Source: Spirochaetaceae bacterium (GTDB lineage: Bacteria; Spirochaetota; Spirochaetia; CADAEX01). From it: a stretch of DNA of 64,000 nucleotides. The stretch is from NCBI GenBank assembly GCA_009780675.1, contig WQZP01000007.1, forward strand, positions 33,259 to 97,258, read 5' to 3'. Below the pieces are notes generated by a model. The model did no database searches and had not been told where the DNA came from. It saw only the letters and a list, made by a program, of their open reading frames with translations. Below, one piece after another: positions 18,277 to 27,467 of this stretch. A program made the position numbers and the translations under genes. Each line of letters starts with the position of its first letter. Within the stretch, counting starts at the first letter, position 1.

Positions 18277-19503
18277 ATGAATATAAATAATGATAAGTTA
18301 CTGAAAAATGTAAAAGTTTTACATGACCGAGCAGAAATTGGTTTAGAAGGTAAATATAAAGTGAATTTGAATGAAATTATCATGGTTATAACAAATAAAT
18401 GTAATGGTATGTGTATCATGTGTCCCAATCTTATTTTAGATTCAGTTAACCAAACCTATCTAAACGCAAGCCCCTGGAGCCTTTCTTTTAAAGAATATAA
18501 AAAAAAGTATTTATCTAGCCCAAGAATGCTTCCGAGATTTTTATGGCCAAACAAACAGTTTTATGAAAGTAATGTAACTATTCGATTTGATCAAGGAGAA
18601 TCTTTTCTAAATAAGGATTTTCATAAGATATTAAAATATACAAAACGGACACTGCCTAATTCTACAACTGTTTTGCTTACAAGTGGTAGTATTTATCCAG
18701 AAAATTTTGAAATAGTTAAGAATTTGTCGATTTTATCATTTTCAATTGATGGATGTACTGCGGAAACATTTGAAAAAATTCGCACAACATTTAAGTTCGA
18801 TAAAGTAGTCAATTTGATGAAAGCATTTATTGCAGCAAAAAGGAAGTATAAATCCGATACTATACTCAGGATGTCGGTATGTCTTTCTGGAATGAATGTT
18901 CACGAACTTGGAGGAATAATTCGTCTTGCAAAAGAAATAGGAGAATTCGAATCTGTTTATACTAACCCTCTAATGATAATGGAACATATGCCAGAAAAAC
19001 AAAAAGAGTTTTTAAGACCTCATCAACTTGAAAATTTGGATTATGATTATGTTCATAAACATATAGTAGAAGCATTTCAAGCTTCAGAAGAAACCGGAAT
19101 TCGCTTGGATGCCCCAGATGAAGTACGTAAATACCTTAATCCTAAAACACCTTCGATTTTTAATGATAGTGTATCTGAAGATGCGTCACGATATGATACA
19201 AGTTTACATAAATATTGCACAAAACCCTGGCATGGTATTGTTAAATATGACGAAGAAGGTAAATTTTCTCGCTGGTGCGGTAATATTGCTCTTGAACCAA
19301 GTCTGGAAATTATAGAAAAATATAATATACCTAGAATAGGGACACCCTGGGAAATTCTTAATAGTGAAGGATTTTTTCAATACAGAAAAGATTCTCTTGA
19401 TGGAAAATTATTAAAATACTGTGAAGGCTGCCGTGTTGGTTCTTTTTGGGTCAATGAGTTAGCGCAAAATGATGTTGTTCCCGAAAGATGGGTTACATCA
19501 TAA
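18277..19503 (+). CDS. Radical SAM/SPASM protein
   Basis: 408 residues. The radical SAM cluster is NKCNGMCIMC (C-x3-C-x2-C) at about 43-50, with IRFDQGES in place of the usual GGEP. A SPASM-type C-terminal region is seen: CTKPWHGIVKYDEEGKFSRWCGN, then the WEILNSEGFFQYRKD block and YCEGC, which would ligate an auxiliary 4Fe-4S cluster. SPASM enzymes modify peptides or oxidise sugars and alcohols. Lying in a polysaccharide island, a sugar or alditol dehydrogenase or epimerase role is likely but unproven. Confidence 0.82.
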   Translation: MNINNDKLLKNVKVLHDRAEIGLEGKYKVNLNEIIMVITNKCNGMCIMCPNLILDSVNQTYLNASPWSLSFKEYKKKYLSSPRMLPRFLWPNKQFYESNVTIRFDQGESFLNKDFHKILKYTKRTLPNSTTVLLTSGSIYPENFEIVKNLSILSFSIDGCTAETFEKIRTTFKFDKVVNLMKAFIAAKRKYKSDTILRMSVCLSGMNVHELGGIIRLAKEIGEFESVYTNPLMIMEHMPEKQKEFLRPHQLENLDYDYVHKHIVEAFQASEETGIRLDAPDEVRKYLNPKTPSIFNDSVSEDASRYDTSLHKYCTKPWHGIVKYDEEGKFSRWCGNIALEPSLEIIEKYNIPRIGTPWEILNSEGFFQYRKDSLDGKLLKYCEGCRVGSFWVNELAQNDVVPERWVTS

Positions 19504-19546
19504 ATATTATAAAATAATAAACCATAAAAGGAATAATTTTAATAAT

Positions 19547-20677
19547 ATGGAAAAAGAATTTAGTAAATTTCCTGTTTGCCTTGAACCATGGATATTTTTA
19601 GGTCTTGGCTGGAATCAATTCAATATGTGTTGTAGGGGTGGATATGGATATGATTTTGGTGAAATTATAAGTTATTCTAATAATAGTGATTTTCATAAAG
19701 ATATATGGAATCATGAAAATTTTATAAAATTAAGGAATAACTTAATAAATGGTGAGTTACCATCAATATGTATTAATTGTTCACTAAAGAGGACATGGGG
19801 TATAAGAAACTATTTTTTTCGTTATTTACCTCTTATAAAAGATGAAAATCAAAAAAACAGAGCTTTGGAGAATTATAATAGAACTATTGATTCTATTATA
19901 AATAAACAGACTTATATTGAAAGTAAGCCGATTTATTTACATATAATATGTGGTTCAAATTGTAACATAAAATGTAAGTTTTGTTATAACAGAAACATGA
20001 ACTATAACCCAAATGCAAAAGATTTATTAAACATTATAGATAAATTTCATGAAACTTTAATATTCGTAACTTTATCTGGAGGAGAACCCCTTATTACACA
20101 AGCTGGACGATCTTTATTAAAAAAATTTGATGAAGGCATTTATAAATTTGGTGTATGTCTACAAACAAATGGTCAATATTTTGATTTTGATCTTTTAAAA
20201 TCAGTCAATTTGTTGTCAGTAGTAATCTCAACAGATGCAGCAACAAAAAGGACTTATGAAAATGTTAGAATTGGAGCAAATTTTGAAAATTTAATAAAAA
20301 ACATTAAATTATTTATTGACTTAAAAAAAAATGAAAAGCCTACATTAGATATTTTATCAAATTATACAATAACATCTGATAATTATATAGAAATTCCTGA
20401 GGCAGTAAAATTATATCAAGATTTAGGTCTAAGTTTTGGATTTAATTTAGTTCAAAGAGATATAGATTGTCCGCAGAATATAATTGAAAGAAAAGATTTA
20501 TATGATTCATTTTTATTTAAAATAAATGAAGGTATAGAAAACGCTTATAATTTTAATACAAAAAACTCATTAAATACAATAAAAAACATTTTATTAAATA
20601 AAATAAATGATGAACAAGAACAGCAGAAATTTAAAGAAAAAAAACGTAAGTTTATCTTTTTCTGGAAAAATATTTAA
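19547..20677 (+). CDS. Radical SAM protein with N-terminal SPASM-like cysteines, copy 1
   Basis: ATG 19547 is preferred over 19469, which lies within the upstream gene, because the downstream paralogue starts at the equivalent point. The N-terminus has MCCRGG (about 26), a GEI...IWNHENFIKLRNNL block and CINC (about 75-78). This order of features is what a SPASM/twitch auxiliary-cluster domain looks like, but here it precedes the radical SAM core CNIKCKFC (about 139-146) and SGGEP. The C-terminus ends in a basic, Glu/Gln/Lys-rich tail. Closely similar to the next gene, so a duplication. Confidence 0.78.
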   Translation: MEKEFSKFPVCLEPWIFLGLGWNQFNMCCRGGYGYDFGEIISYSNNSDFHKDIWNHENFIKLRNNLINGELPSICINCSLKRTWGIRNYFFRYLPLIKDENQKNRALENYNRTIDSIINKQTYIESKPIYLHIICGSNCNIKCKFCYNRNMNYNPNAKDLLNIIDKFHETLIFVTLSGGEPLITQAGRSLLKKFDEGIYKFGVCLQTNGQYFDFDLLKSVNLLSVVISTDAATKRTYENVRIGANFENLIKNIKLFIDLKKNEKPTLDILSNYTITSDNYIEIPEAVKLYQDLGLSFGFNLVQRDIDCPQNIIERKDLYDSFLFKINEGIENAYNFNTKNSLNTIKNILLNKINDEQEQQKFKEKKRKFIFFWKNI

Positions 20678-20715
20678 ATACTTCAATAATTTATATTTAA
20701 TAAGGATTACTATAG

Positions 20716-21873
20716 ATGAATACTTCACTCACCTCTCCAAATACGAATAAACAATTTTTTAATTTTCCTATATGCGTTTATCCATTTCTTTATTTAGGGC
20801 TTGGATGGAACAATTTTAGTTTTTGTCCAAATTGTTATAGCATGGATTTTGGTAATATTAAAGAAACACCGCGCGATGTAAATATTAAAAATATATTCAA
20901 TCATGAGAATTTTGTTGATGCAAGAAAAAAATATTTAAATGGTGAAATTCCGGATTATTGTAATAAATGTTTATTTTTTGGAACGCCGACATTTCCTTTA
21001 TTGCAAACACATTTTACAAACTCATTAATACAAATTGAGGATTTTAATCAAAAACAATCAGCATCTGAAAATTATATTTCAGCAATTTCTTCTATATTTA
21101 GAAATGAAATTATAGTTGACCATCTGCCAGTTATCTCAATAGTGGCATGCGGCTCTTCATGTAATCTGAAATGTAAATATTGTTACCAACGAAATTTAGA
21201 TTATCATCCAGATCCATATGATATATTGAAAATATTAGATCAAATACATAGTACATTATTGAATTGTCATTTATCTGGAGGAGAGCCATTCGTTTGCAAA
21301 GCTGGAAGAGAAATTCTAAAAAGGTTTTCAGATGGAATTTATAAATTTAATGTACGTATTGTTACAAATGCTCAATTCGTCGATTTCGACCTCTTAAAAC
21401 ATGTTAATCTTCAATCTGTCCATATATCAGCTGATGCTGCATCAAGACATGTATATGAATCCATTCGTCAAGGTGGTAATTTTGACAATTTAATTAATAA
21501 TATTAAAAAATTTATAGAACTAAAAAAAGAAAAACCTTATTTAAAATTAAATGCTAATTTTACAATTACTTCTGATAATTATCATGAAATACCAGATGCG
21601 CTCAAGCTTTATGAAGATTTAGTTGACTATGTTACATTTAATCTAGTTATGGCGGAAGAAAATGATCCTCAGAATATAAAGGAACGTTCTGACTTATATG
21701 AACCATTATTAAAAAATATAGATATTGCAATAGCCAATACAAATAATAATATTACAAAAGATAAGTTAAATGCTGCTAAGAGTACTATAATTAATAAAAT
21801 TCAAGAGAAGCAACAAGAGCAACAAAAAATAAAAGAAAAAAAACGCAAGCTTTTCTCTTTCTGGAAAAAATAA
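20716..21873 (+). CDS. Radical SAM protein with N-terminal SPASM-like cysteines, copy 2
   Basis: Paralogue of the preceding gene. N-terminal cysteines FCPNC (36-40) and CNKC (82-85) flank a GNI...IFNHENFVDARKK block as in SPASM auxiliary-cluster domains. The radical SAM core C149-x3-C153-x2-C156 (CNLKCKYC) and the SGGEP motif follow. The C-terminal tail of Gln, Glu and Lys ending in FSFWKK matches that of copy 1. AAGGA precedes ATG 20716. Two copies with diverged middles suggest a pair acting as a heterodimer or on two related substrates. Confidence 0.78.
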   Translation: MNTSLTSPNTNKQFFNFPICVYPFLYLGLGWNNFSFCPNCYSMDFGNIKETPRDVNIKNIFNHENFVDARKKYLNGEIPDYCNKCLFFGTPTFPLLQTHFTNSLIQIEDFNQKQSASENYISAISSIFRNEIIVDHLPVISIVACGSSCNLKCKYCYQRNLDYHPDPYDILKILDQIHSTLLNCHLSGGEPFVCKAGREILKRFSDGIYKFNVRIVTNAQFVDFDLLKHVNLQSVHISADAASRHVYESIRQGGNFDNLINNIKKFIELKKEKPYLKLNANFTITSDNYHEIPDALKLYEDLVDYVTFNLVMAEENDPQNIKERSDLYEPLLKNIDIAIANTNNNITKDKLNAAKSTIINKIQEKQQEQQKIKEKKRKLFSFWKK

Positions 21874-21893
21874 ATTATAAGGTTTTTAATTTT

Positions 21894-22316
21894 ATGACAG
21901 AAAAGCTGAAAATACCATGTATAATTCAACTCCCAAAGATCGTTGACAAGCGCGGAAATCTTTCTTTCTTTGAAAATAACAATCACATTCCATTTTCTAT
22001 AAGAAGAACTTTCTGGATATATGATGTTCCTGGCGGAGAAGCCCGCGGCGGGCACGCATATAAAGAGAGTGAAGAATTTATTGTAGCCTTATCTGGTAGT
22101 TTTGATATAATCCTTGATAATGGGTTTGAAAAAAAGGTGTTTAACATGAATCGTTCATATTATGGTTTATATATTCCAAAAATGTATTGGCGGGAAATTA
22201 ACAACTTCTCTACCAATTCTCTTGCATTAATTGTCGCTAATACAGAATATAGCGCTGATGATTATATCCGTGATTATAATGATTTTTGTATGTTAAAAAA
22301 GAACAATAATGGCTAA
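21894..22316 (+). CDS. dTDP-sugar 3,4-ketoisomerase-like cupin (FdtA/QdtA family), copy 1
   Basis: A 140-residue cupin of the WxcM/FdtA/QdtA family, which converts dTDP-4-keto-6-deoxyglucose to the 3-keto isomer on the way to Fuc3NAc or Qui3NAc. The typical [15 protein letters not shown] block is present, but the second histidine of the family's GHAHK motif is Tyr here, and catalysis is attributed to these two histidines. It may be a structural or altered partner of the intact copy that follows (8-base overlap). Confidence 0.82.
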   Translation: MTEKLKIPCIIQLPKIVDKRGNLSFFENNNHIPFSIRRTFWIYDVPGGEARGGHAYKESEEFIVALSGSFDIILDNGFEKKVFNMNRSYYGLYIPKMYWREINNFSTNSLALIVANTEYSADDYIRDYNDFCMLKKNNNG

Positions 22317-22725
22317 TACTTCTGTTAACGATTGCAAAATTATTGAACTGCCTGTAAATCACCGTGATAAGGGAAATATCACGGTGATAGAAAATCAAAA
22401 GATTATTCCTTTTGATGTGCGCCGTATATATTATCTATATGATGTTCCTGCAGGAGAAGCTAGAGGCGGGCACGCTCACAAAGAATTAAAACAACTTATA
22501 GTAGCAGCGCAAGGTAGTTTTGATGTTATTTTATCTGATGGAAAAAACACGCGCACAATTACTTTAAACCGTCCTTTTATAGGATTAACAATAGTTCCTG
22601 GTATTTGGCGGGAGCTTGATAATTTTTCTTCTGGCTCGGTTTGTCTTGTTTTGGCGTCAACAGAATATAATGAAAATGATTATATTCGTGAATATGAAGA
22701 ATTTTTAAAATGGAAGGCGTTATGA
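22309..22725 (+). CDS. dTDP-sugar 3,4-ketoisomerase (FdtA/QdtA family), copy 2
   Basis: 138 residues with an intact [17 protein letters not shown] motif, so both catalytic histidines are present. It should make dTDP-3-keto-6-deoxyhexose. Whether the product is the galacto (FdtA) or gluco (QdtA) isomer cannot be told by eye. Overlaps copy 1 upstream and the acetyltransferase downstream (ATGA at 22722). rmlA/rmlB, needed for the substrate, are not in this window. Confidence 0.87.
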   Translation: MANTSVNDCKIIELPVNHRDKGNITVIENQKIIPFDVRRIYYLYDVPAGEARGGHAHKELKQLIVAAQGSFDVILSDGKNTRTITLNRPFIGLTIVPGIWRELDNFSSGSVCLVLASTEYNENDYIREYEEFLKWKAL

Positions 22726-23243
22726 TACACCCTCTTTCTGATGTTAAGTCTCAAAAAATTGGCGAAAACACAAAAATATGGCAATTTTGTGTTGTATTAG
22801 ATGGGGCAAGGATTGGAAATAATTGCAATATTTGCATGAATGTTTTAATAGAAAGTGATGTAGAAATAGGTAACAACGTTACTGTAAAGTCCGGTGTTCA
22901 ATTATGGAATGGATTAAGAGTTGAAGATGATGTCTTTATTGGCCCAAATGTAACTTTTACAAATGATATTATACCACGTTCAAAACAATATCCAGATTCT
23001 TTTGTAGAAACAGTAATAAAGCGAGGGGCTTCTATAGGCGCTAATAGTGTTATAATAGCAGGCAACATAATAGGAGAATATGCGCTTCTTGGAGCGGGTA
23101 GTGTAGTTACAAAGAATGTTCCGCCGCATACAATATGGTATGGAAACCCTGCTAAGCAAAAAGGATATATAACGAAATCAGGTATTTTACTTGATAATTC
23201 TTTTTGTGATAAAACAGGCAAAAAACGGGATTTATCAGAATAA
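22722..23243 (+). CDS. Sugar 3-N-acetyltransferase, left-handed beta-helix (FdtC/QdtC type)
   Basis: Hexapeptide-repeat acyltransferase: [26 protein letters not shown] turns through residue 140, ending with the trimeric-helix exit [18 protein letters not shown] that is usual in FdtC, QdtC and WbpD-like enzymes. It would acetylate the 3-amino group of a dTDP-3-amino-3,6-dideoxyhexose using acetyl-CoA. ATG 22722 overlaps the previous stop and has GGAAGG just upstream, so it is preferred to ATG 22710. Confidence 0.87.
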   Translation: MIHPLSDVKSQKIGENTKIWQFCVVLDGARIGNNCNICMNVLIESDVEIGNNVTVKSGVQLWNGLRVEDDVFIGPNVTFTNDIIPRSKQYPDSFVETVIKRGASIGANSVIIAGNIIGEYALLGAGSVVTKNVPPHTIWYGNPAKQKGYITKSGILLDNSFCDKTGKKRDLSE

Positions 23244-24176
23244 ATGACTAACCCTCTTGTTTCAGTAATTATTCCAGCTTACAATCATGAAAAATATATT
23301 TGTGAAACAATTTTTTCAATTATTAATCAAACATATAAAAATATTGAGCTTTTGATCGTTGACGATGGCTCAGGAGATTCTACTTATGATAAAATCTGTG
23401 ATTTAGAAGTCTTATGCAGGAAAAGGTTTAAGTCCTTTTATTTCAATTCACAGAAAAACAAGGGCATAAGCGAAACTTTAAATACCCTTATTAATATGTC
23501 TGCGGGCGAATATATTTTTCTTATTGCATCTGACGATATTGCCGCTCCTCATGCGATAGAAACAGAGCTTTCCTTTCTTGAAAACAATCCTGATTATGCG
23601 CTTTGTGTTGGAAATAACGATAATATTGATGGAAACAGTCGTCGATTTTTTTGGGATGAAAATTTTAATGTTGTTTATGAAGCAGATAAAGCCTATTGCT
23701 TATCTTTTTCCGATCAATTGATTCAAAGATTTCCAAATATAGATTTTTTTTCAGATGAATTCGGTTCATATTATAATTTAATACAATATGGAAATCATAT
23801 TCCAAATGGTTATCTTATAAGGAAATCTATTTTCGAAAAAACGAATCTATATGTCAAAGAAGCTCCATTGGAAGATTATTGGATAATGCTGCAGATTTCA
23901 AAATATGCAAAAATGAAATATTTATCAGACACACTTTTTTACTATAGAAATCATGGAAAAAATACTATCTCCACTATTCCTGGCTATTATACATATAAAA
24001 CACTGCTTTATGAATTTATAACAACATATTCTGGCGCCGAAAAGAATAAAAAATGCAATCAAGATCTTGAGCAATGGAAACAAGAGTTTGAACAATGTGG
24101 TAAAAATGCTGAAGTAAGTATGAAAGAATATGAAGCAAAAATAAAAATATTAAAGAAAATGTTTCTTGCATATTAG
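23244..24176 (+). CDS. Family 2 glycosyltransferase
   Basis: Starts with VSVIIPAYNHEKYI and has LLIVDDGSGDST and the metal-binding IASDDIAAP, the GT-A signature of family 2. About 310 residues with a charged C-terminal helix and no membrane segment, so a cytoplasmic transferase. The ATG follows the acetyltransferase stop without a gap. Being inside the 3-amino-sugar gene set, it may add that sugar; this is inference. Confidence 0.87.
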   Translation: MTNPLVSVIIPAYNHEKYICETIFSIINQTYKNIELLIVDDGSGDSTYDKICDLEVLCRKRFKSFYFNSQKNKGISETLNTLINMSAGEYIFLIASDDIAAPHAIETELSFLENNPDYALCVGNNDNIDGNSRRFFWDENFNVVYEADKAYCLSFSDQLIQRFPNIDFFSDEFGSYYNLIQYGNHIPNGYLIRKSIFEKTNLYVKEAPLEDYWIMLQISKYAKMKYLSDTLFYYRNHGKNTISTIPGYYTYKTLLYEFITTYSGAEKNKKCNQDLEQWKQEFEQCGKNAEVSMKEYEAKIKILKKMFLAY

Positions 24177-24190
24177 GAGTGTAAAGTAAG

Positions 24191-25300
24191 ATGAATATAC
24201 CATTTTTATCAATAAAAGACATTACAAATAAACACAAGAGCGAATTAAGCAAAGCGTTAATCGATACACTTGATTCTGGATGGTATATTCTTGGTGATAT
24301 GTTGAAATCATTTGAAAAAAATTACTCCGACTATATTGGCACTGATTATTGTATTGGAGTTGCAAATGGTCTTGACGCGTTATCGCTCATTTTGCGCGCA
24401 TATAAAGAGCTTGGTATCTTTCAGGAAAATGATGAGATTATAGTTCCAGCGAATACTTTTATCGCCTCCATATTGGCAATCACAGAAAACAATCTTGCTC
24501 CTGTTTTTGTTGAGCCAGATATTCGCACTTATCAGATTGATGACCAAAATATCGAAAATGCCATAACAAAAAAGACGAAAGCTCTAATGCTCGTACATCT
24601 ATATGGGCAATGCGCGTATACAGAGAAAATAAATCAAATATGTAAAAAATATAATTTGATTTTAATAGAAGATAACGCGCAAGCTCATGGGTGCTTGTTT
24701 AAAGGAAAATATAAAACAGGCTCTTTAGGCGATGCAGCAGGACATAGCTTTTATCCCGGGAAAAATCTTGGCGCCATTGGAGACGGAGGCGCTGTGACTA
24801 CAAATAATAAAGAACTCGCGCGAATTATCAGGACAATTGCAAATTATGGATCCATTGAAAAATATGTATATGATTATCAAGGAAGAAACAGCAGGCTGGA
24901 TGAACTACAGGCTGCTGTTCTTGATGTTAAATTACGCCATCTGGATAAAGATAATCAATCAAGAAGACAGGTCGCTAAAATGTATCTTAATGGAATAAAA
25001 AATACTTCAATTATTCTTCCTGAAGTATCTGACTGGGAGAGTAATGTTTTTCATGTTTTCCCGATACGTACATATCATAGGGCAAAATTACAGGACTATC
25101 TTGCTAATAAGAGCATACAGACTATAATCCACTATCCCATTCCGCCACATAAACAAAAATGTTACAAACAATGGAATTCTCTATCTTTTCCAATAACAGA
25201 AAAAATTCATGAAGAAATTTTAAGTCTTCCAATCAGCCAAGTGTTGAATGATGAATGTGTTCAATATATCATTGATGCTATTAATCAATATGAAGTATAA
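24191..25300 (+). CDS. dTDP-3-keto-6-deoxyhexose aminotransferase (FdtB/QdtB type)
   Basis: A DegT/DnrJ/EryC1/StrS PLP enzyme of 369 residues. It has [16 protein letters not shown], the PLP-contacting IEDNAQAHG (EDxAQAHG) and the Schiff-base lysine in [14 protein letters not shown] (about residue 193). EDNAQAHGC and the overall start NIPFLSIKD match FdtB/QdtB. With the ketoisomerase and acetyltransferase it completes dTDP-Fuc3NAc or dTDP-Qui3NAc synthesis. AGGAG precedes ATG 24191. Confidence 0.9.
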   Translation: MNIPFLSIKDITNKHKSELSKALIDTLDSGWYILGDMLKSFEKNYSDYIGTDYCIGVANGLDALSLILRAYKELGIFQENDEIIVPANTFIASILAITENNLAPVFVEPDIRTYQIDDQNIENAITKKTKALMLVHLYGQCAYTEKINQICKKYNLILIEDNAQAHGCLFKGKYKTGSLGDAAGHSFYPGKNLGAIGDGGAVTTNNKELARIIRTIANYGSIEKYVYDYQGRNSRLDELQAAVLDVKLRHLDKDNQSRRQVAKMYLNGIKNTSIILPEVSDWESNVFHVFPIRTYHRAKLQDYLANKSIQTIIHYPIPPHKQKCYKQWNSLSFPITEKIHEEILSLPISQVLNDECVQYIIDAINQYEV

Positions 25301-25315
25301 AATTGAGGTTTTATA

Positions 25316-26530
25316 ATGTCGGATAAACAAGACGATTTCCTGCCAAGCGCAAATATCAACACAAGAGATGGAAAAATACTTCATTATATTCGATCTAATT
25401 CTACTGTTCTTGAATTTGGTTCGTCTTATGGAAGAATGACAAAATATTTAAAGGAAGTTCTTGGTTGTAAAGTCTACATTGTAGAAATTGACCGTGAAGC
25501 TTATGAAAATTCTCTACAATATGCTGCTGCAGGAGTATGTGCAGATATCCTTGATTTTACATGGGCTAATGAATTCAAAGACATTTCTTTTGATCATATT
25601 ATTTTAGCAAATGTATTGGAATATTTATTTGATCCTGAAAAAGTACTGGAAAAATCTTTATCGCTTCTTAAGGATGATGGTAGCGTATTGCTCTCTGCTT
25701 ATAATATTGCCCACAGTGCGGTAATTATTAATCTTATTAATAATAAATTCGAATATGAAAATCTAGGGGTTTTAAATAAAGAGCATATTAGATTTTTTAC
25801 ACATTCTTCTTTGTCAAAAATGCTTGACGTTAATTCTCTTGTTCCTGTTGTTGAAGATGCTGTTGTGATATTGCCGGAAAATACAGAATTTAAAAGCAAT
25901 TATGGAAGTCTTAATGGCAATACAGAAATTCTTGAAGAAAAAGAATACGCGAATGTTTATCAATTTGTTTTTAAATGTGTGAAAAAAAGATGTTATCTGG
26001 AAAATAAGGATGTTTGTGTGATTCAGAAATTATACGAAAATAAAACATCGTCTTCATGTATAATATATTTTGATACTGGTTCTGATTTTAATCCTTATGA
26101 ATTTACAACAAGGCCAGTGTATAAAAATAAAAAGCATCATTTTGAAGTAGATGTAACGCTATCTCCTGATGTTAAAAGAATACGATTTGATCCATTCGAA
26201 GGTTATGCTTGTATTATTGATAACCTGCAAATATTAACAGATAAAGGCGTGATAGAATATGCATATACAAATGGTATGGCATCTGGTGGGGTTTTTCTTT
26301 TTGATACCATTGACCCTCAGATCATTATTGATTTTAATGGCAGAATTTTTCAGCAAGTAAAAATATCCTACAATGCATACAAATTCAACTTTGATGATAT
26401 TCCTTTGTTATTTAAGATAAAGTCAAAAACAATAGATCTTGTCGCAGAAAAAGAGAATATGCAGGCATCTATATCTTGGCGTATTACCAAACCCTTAAGG
26501 ATGATTGCCCGTTTTTTGCGTAAAAAATAA
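25316..26530 (+). CDS. Methyltransferase fused to the island's beta module
   Basis: Residues about 25-190 are a class I SAM methyltransferase: VLEFGSSYGRMTKYL, IVEIDREAYENS, FDHIILANVLEYLFDPE. Residues about 240-370 hold a third copy of the module seen twice in the GT61 protein at 12703, with IIYFDTGSDFN, IRFDPFEGYACII and DTIDPQIIIDFNG. The C-terminus ISWRITKPLRMIARFLRKK is a tail common on glycan-modifying enzymes. It probably methylates the chain and docks to it or to partner enzymes through the module. Confidence 0.78.
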   Translation: MSDKQDDFLPSANINTRDGKILHYIRSNSTVLEFGSSYGRMTKYLKEVLGCKVYIVEIDREAYENSLQYAAAGVCADILDFTWANEFKDISFDHIILANVLEYLFDPEKVLEKSLSLLKDDGSVLLSAYNIAHSAVIINLINNKFEYENLGVLNKEHIRFFTHSSLSKMLDVNSLVPVVEDAVVILPENTEFKSNYGSLNGNTEILEEKEYANVYQFVFKCVKKRCYLENKDVCVIQKLYENKTSSSCIIYFDTGSDFNPYEFTTRPVYKNKKHHFEVDVTLSPDVKRIRFDPFEGYACIIDNLQILTDKGVIEYAYTNGMASGGVFLFDTIDPQIIIDFNGRIFQQVKISYNAYKFNFDDIPLLFKIKSKTIDLVAEKENMQASISWRITKPLRMIARFLRKK

Positions 26531-26679
26531 TGCTTTTCGCTTTTTCACGAAAGGATGATTATCCATATTTAGAGTTTCCTGAAAAAGAGCGAAGTCTATA
26601 CAGATAAAAAAATTAAGTATAAAATTCCCTGGTAAAGTGTAAGTAAAAATTATTAAAATGCGGGAGAGATAATAAATAA
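26531..26679. other. Intergenic region ahead of wzm/wzt
   Basis: 149 bases with no reading frame of note. An imperfect inverted repeat pairs TTCGCTTTTTC near 26536 with GAAAAAGAGCGAA near 26581, so it may end the upstream operon weakly. TATAAA-like sequence lies near 26618 without a good -35 partner. GGGAGAG at 26661 is the ribosome site of wzm. Confidence 0.4.
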
Positions 26680-27456
26680 ATGAAGTTGCTTTTAAAACAT
26701 CTAAAATATAAAGAACTGCTTTTTAATCTTATATCGAGAGATTTAAAATTAAAATACCGCAGGAGTGTATTGGGATATTTATGGACAATCCTTAACCCTC
26801 TTTTGATCATGATAGTCATGACAATAGTTTTTTCACATATGTTTCGCTTTAGAATTCAACATTTTCCTGTATACCTTCTGACTGGCACCCTGCTGTTTGG
26901 TTTTATGCAGACCGCCACCATTAGGGCGCTTAATTCCATAATAGATAATGCCTCGCTTATAAGAAAGACGTATGTCCCTAAATATATCTTTACCATGTCT
27001 GCGATAACAAGCGAATTGGTTAACTTGTTGTTTGCATTATTTGCATTGCTGTTTGTTATACTTGCAACAGGCGTTCCATTTACCTGGTATTTTTTGTTTA
27101 TAGTTGTACCATTGATTCAATTATATGTATTCTGTTTGGGAGTTGGGCTGTTTCTTGCGCAGGTTGCGGTTTTTTTTCGCGATATTCAATATATCTGGAC
27201 TGTTTTGTGCACAGCCTGGATGTATTTGACACCCATATTTTACCCAGTTGAATTATTGCCAGATACTTTGCAGTGGATAGTTATGAGATTTAACCCATTA
27301 TATATTTATATAACGGCATTTCGGGGATGCATTCTGCCTGGCATTGCCTTGCAGCCGGAATATTTTTTATATGGCGCAGCGCTAGCCATTGTGGTTTTGC
27401 TTTTGGGAGCATTGACCTTTAATTTAAATAAAAATAAATTTATTCTGCATATTTGA
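26680..27456 (+). CDS. wzm: O-antigen/polysaccharide ABC exporter, membrane subunit
   Basis: 258 residues of the ABC-2 permease family, six predicted membrane helices. It starts LISRDLKLKYRRSVLGYLWTILNPL, the amphipathic N-terminal signature of Wzm/TagG/RfbA proteins, and contains LTPIFYPVELLP. Works with Wzt to flip a finished lipid-linked polysaccharide. Its presence means this island uses the ABC-dependent export route. Confidence 0.92.
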   Translation: MKLLLKHLKYKELLFNLISRDLKLKYRRSVLGYLWTILNPLLIMIVMTIVFSHMFRFRIQHFPVYLLTGTLLFGFMQTATIRALNSIIDNASLIRKTYVPKYIFTMSAITSELVNLLFALFALLFVILATGVPFTWYFLFIVVPLIQLYVFCLGVGLFLAQVAVFFRDIQYIWTVLCTAWMYLTPIFYPVELLPDTLQWIVMRFNPLYIYITAFRGCILPGIALQPEYFLYGAALAIVVLLLGALTFNLNKNKFILHI

Positions 27457-27467
27457 AGGATCATATT

